From an uncultured Planctomycetaceae bacterium (lineage in GTDB: Bacteria; Planctomycetota; Planctomycetia; Pirellulales; UBA1268): a stretch of 7,325 nt of DNA. The translations under genes and the position numbers were made by a program. The notes beneath the pieces are model-generated. The model searched no databases, was not told the DNA's origin, and was given only the letters and a program-made list of their open reading frames with translations. Positions 5,871 through 7,325 of the stretch are shown here, piece after piece (the stretch's first letter is position 1; each line of letters begins with the position of its first letter). Location: positions 1 through 7,325 of the forward strand of contig CAISKG010000429.1 of NCBI GenBank assembly GCA_903885855.1, given 5' to 3'.

Positions 5871-7126
5871 TCGTCGGCCGGGGCGATGCCCACCACCAGC
5901 CGCGCTCCCGGCTCGACCTCGCCGGAGGCGATCTCGGTGGCCCGGTGGTCGCCGATGCCGGTGACGACGGCGATGGCCCGCAGCAGGCCGTCGGGCTCCA
6001 CCACCCACACGTGCCGCCGGCGCCGCTCGGTCTCGGCGTCGGCCTTGGCCGCGGCGGAGGGGGCCTGGCCGCGTGCCTCGTCGTCGGCCTCGAGCGCCCG
6101 GCCGTCGAGGATCGCCCGGTCGGCGGGGCGCACGTGGTCGCGCGCGGGGTAGAAGCGGAGGGCGGCGTTGGGCACCTTGACCACGTCGTCGCGCCGGTCG
6201 ACCTCGAAGGAGATCTCGGCGGTCATGCCGGGGAGGAGCTTGAGATCGGGATTCGGCGTGGCGATCACGACCGGATAGGTGACGACGTTCTGCGAGGTCG
6301 TGGAGGAGAGCCGGATCTGGGCGATGCTCCCCTCGAACACCAGGCCGGGGTAGGCGTCGACCGAGAACTGCACCGGCTTGCCGGCCTCCTGTGCCCGGCG
6401 GATGCGCCCGATGTCGGCCTCGTCGACCGAGCCGAAGATCCGCATCTCGCGGCGCATGTCGGGGGCGATCACGAACAGCTCCGGCGTCTGGAACTGCGAG
6501 GCGAGCGTCTGGCCCAGTTCCACCTTGCGGTCGACGACGACGCCGGTGACCGGCGCCACGATCCGCGTGTAGCCGAGGTTGGTGGAGGAGGTCTCCAGGT
6601 TCGCCTCGGCCTGTTCGATGGCCGCCTCCGACATCACGATCTCGGCCTCGAGGCCGATGCGGGTGAACTGCGCCTGGTCGAGCTCGCTGTCGGAGATCGA
6701 CTTGGAATTGCGCTCCGCCAGCGCCAGCGCCCGGTCCTCCTCGCGCCTGGCCTGCTGGAGCTTGGCCTGGCAGCGTTCGAGCTCCGCCCGGCGCGCCGCC
6801 AGGGCCGCCCGGTCGCGGGAGACGTTGGCCTCGTAGGTGCGCGGGTCGATCTCGGCGAGGAGATCCCCCTCCTTGACCTCGGAGTTGAAGTCGGCGTGGA
6901 GGCCGACGATCTGGCCGGAGACGAAGGCACCGACCTGGACCGACTGCACCGGCTCCACGGTGCCGGTGGAGTTGATGACCTCGATCACGTCGCCGCGTTC
7001 GGCGGGGAGGGTGTCGAAGCGGGGCCGGGTGCGTGCGGCCCACCAGGCGGCGGCGGGCCCCCAGCCGGCGGCCGCGGCGCCGCCGACGACGGCGAGGATG
7101 GCGACGAACTTCACGAAGCCGCGCAT
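5867..7126 (-). CDS. Periplasmic membrane-fusion (adaptor) protein, MacA/HlyD type
   Basis: With the start at 7126 the protein has 419 residues. Residues 1-30 are a hydrophobic signal anchor (MRGFVKFVAILAVVGG onward). The two lipoyl half-motifs are at 62-95 (VQVGAFVSGQIVGLHADF, EGDLLAEIDP) and 186-209 (YTRIVAPVTGVVVDRKVELG); between them, about 98-182, lies a charged Ala/Glu/Arg-rich helical hairpin. A beta-barrel domain follows (about 215-310) with the family phrase LLPGMTAEI at 297-305, then a membrane-proximal domain to the end. The pattern matches MacA-type adaptors, which link a MacB permease to an outer-membrane channel. A hydrophilic, low-complexity segment at about 333-370 interrupts the membrane-proximal domain. 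The start was chosen because it puts the anchor at the N-terminus and has GGGA 8 bases upstream; an ATG at 7156, ten codons earlier and behind a stronger purine run (AAGGGG), is a serious alternative. It is first in an operon with the permease. Confidence 0.92.
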   Translation of the reverse strand: MRGFVKFVAILAVVGGAAAAGWGPAAAWWAARTRPRFDTLPAERGDVIEVINSTGTVEPVQSVQVGAFVSGQIVGLHADFNSEVKEGDLLAEIDPRTYEANVSRDRAALAARRAELERCQAKLQQARREEDRALALAERNSKSISDSELDQAQFTRIGLEAEIVMSEAAIEQAEANLETSSTNLGYTRIVAPVTGVVVDRKVELGQTLASQFQTPELFVIAPDMRREMRIFGSVDEADIGRIRRAQEAGKPVQFSVDAYPGLVFEGSIAQIRLSSTTSQNVVTYPVVIATPNPDLKLLPGMTAEISFEVDRRDDVVKVPNAALRFYPARDHVRPADRAILDGRALEADDEARGQAPSAAAKADAETERRRRHVWVVEPDGLLRAIAVVTGIGDHRATEIASGEVEPGARLVVGIAPADE

Positions 7127-7234
7127 GCGATGATTCCCGGGACGGCCGTCGATCATACCCGCGCCACCCCTTCCCTCCGACGCCAATCGGCGGCCGCTGG
7201 CGCCGCGGGCAGCGTCCGGGATAGGCTCACGGGC
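7127..7234. promoter_or_regulatory. Divergent intergenic region between the adaptor gene and the next gene
   Basis: This spacer of 108 bp should hold the promoter of the minus-strand exporter operon and that of the plus-strand gene at 7235. On the plus strand TAGGCT at 7222-7227 is a -10-like box. For the minus strand I see the purine run GGAGGGAAGGGG (7178-7167) but no clear promoter boxes. Confidence 0.35.
7222..7227 (+). promoter_or_regulatory. Putative -10 element (TAGGCT) of the gene at 7235
   Basis: TAGGCT lies 7 bases before the ATG at 7235, so transcription would start at or next to the start codon and give a leaderless mRNA. No ribosome binding site lies between, which fits. CTGGCG at 7198-7203, 18 bases upstream, is a weak candidate for -35. 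Confidence 0.35.
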
Positions 7235-7325
7235 ATGGATCGCGCCCAAGCCCCCGTGCCTGCCGAGCGGCTGCCGGCCCTCGTGCCGGCCGAGCGGCTC
7301 CCGGCCCTCGTGGTGGGCGACACCC
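7235..7325 (+). CDS. N-terminal fragment of an unrecognised protein (3' end outside window)
   Basis: From the ATG at 7235 the frame stays open to the window edge, giving 30 residues: MDRAQAPVPAERLPAL, then a repeat of VPAERLPAL, then VVGDT. The fragment is too short to name a family. The two copies of the nonapeptide differ in DNA only at silent third positions, which supports translation in this frame. The gene is divergent from the exporter operon. The true start could also be a GTG further in, for example in the repeat at 7256 or 7283, or at 7310. Confidence 0.5.
   Translation, partial: MDRAQAPVPAERLPALVPAERLPALVVGDT
7256..7309 (+). repeat. 27-bp tandem duplication, two copies
   Basis: Copy 1 is 7256-7282 and copy 2 is 7283-7309. 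Each encodes Val-Pro-Ala-Glu-Arg-Leu-Pro-Ala-Leu. They differ at two bases, CCT/CCG for proline and CTG/CTC for leucine, both silent. Confidence 0.85.

Noticed and set aside
5850..7043. A 397-codon minus-strand frame over the adaptor gene
   Set aside because: It is Arg/Gly/Pro-rich without domains, while the alternative frame encodes a full MacA-type adaptor. Only its last six codons were kept, as a possible relay frame.
3905..7126. Calling the exporter macA/macB with substrate macrolides
   Set aside because: The family assignment is solid but substrate specificity cannot be read from the sequence, and no outer-membrane channel or resistance gene is present, so no gene symbols were assigned.
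7127..7249. A longer N-terminus of the adaptor from a TTG at 7249
   Set aside because: It would put 41 hydrophilic residues ahead of the signal anchor and cross the start of the divergent gene; ATG 7126 or ATG 7156 is more likely.

Overview
The window is very GC-rich bacterial DNA, dense with genes, and most likely from a planctomycete. I infer this from three things: a DUF4254 protein, a formylglycine-generating-enzyme-like (SUMF1) protein that opens its domain with the N-S-I-G-M-K-L-V-P phrasing common in Planctomycetota, and a small secreted Tyr/Gly/Pro-rich protein. No rRNA or marker gene is present, so the phylum assignment is an inference. I found no tRNA, rRNA, CRISPR array, insertion sequence or phage gene.

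Left part, plus strand (1-3277): the 3' end of an unrecognised gene overlaps by ATGA a complete beta-ketoacyl-ACP synthase of the FabF type with all catalytic residues present. After 38 bp comes a DUF4254 protein. After a further 132 bp comes a SUMF1-domain protein with a long Lys/Ala/Pro-rich basic N-terminal tail and without the cysteine pair of true formylglycine-generating enzymes. The first three genes look like one transcription unit linked to fatty-acyl or polyketide-like chemistry. The SUMF1 protein may or may not belong to it.

Middle (3278-3904): a small exported protein on the minus strand converges on the SUMF1 gene with only 15 bp between the stop codons. A divergent, promoter-like intergenic region of 231 bp follows and carries a short imperfect tandem repeat.

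Right part (3905-7126): a MacAB-type tripartite ABC export system. The ATPase is on the plus strand. The permease (FtsX/MacB membrane subunit) and the periplasmic membrane-fusion protein (MacA/HlyD type) form a minus-strand operon. The ATPase and permease genes run tail to tail and their coding sequences overlap by 10 bp, an unusual layout for subunits that should assemble with each other. No outer-membrane channel (TolC type) is in the window.

Far right (7127-7325): a short divergent intergenic region, then the start of an unidentified plus-strand gene whose N-terminus contains a 27-bp tandem duplication whose two copies differ only at silent positions. I see no clearly new multi-gene system. 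The best candidates for a second look are the convergent-overlapping transporter genes, the KAS-DUF4254 pairing, and the tailed SUMF1 protein lacking the catalytic cysteines.
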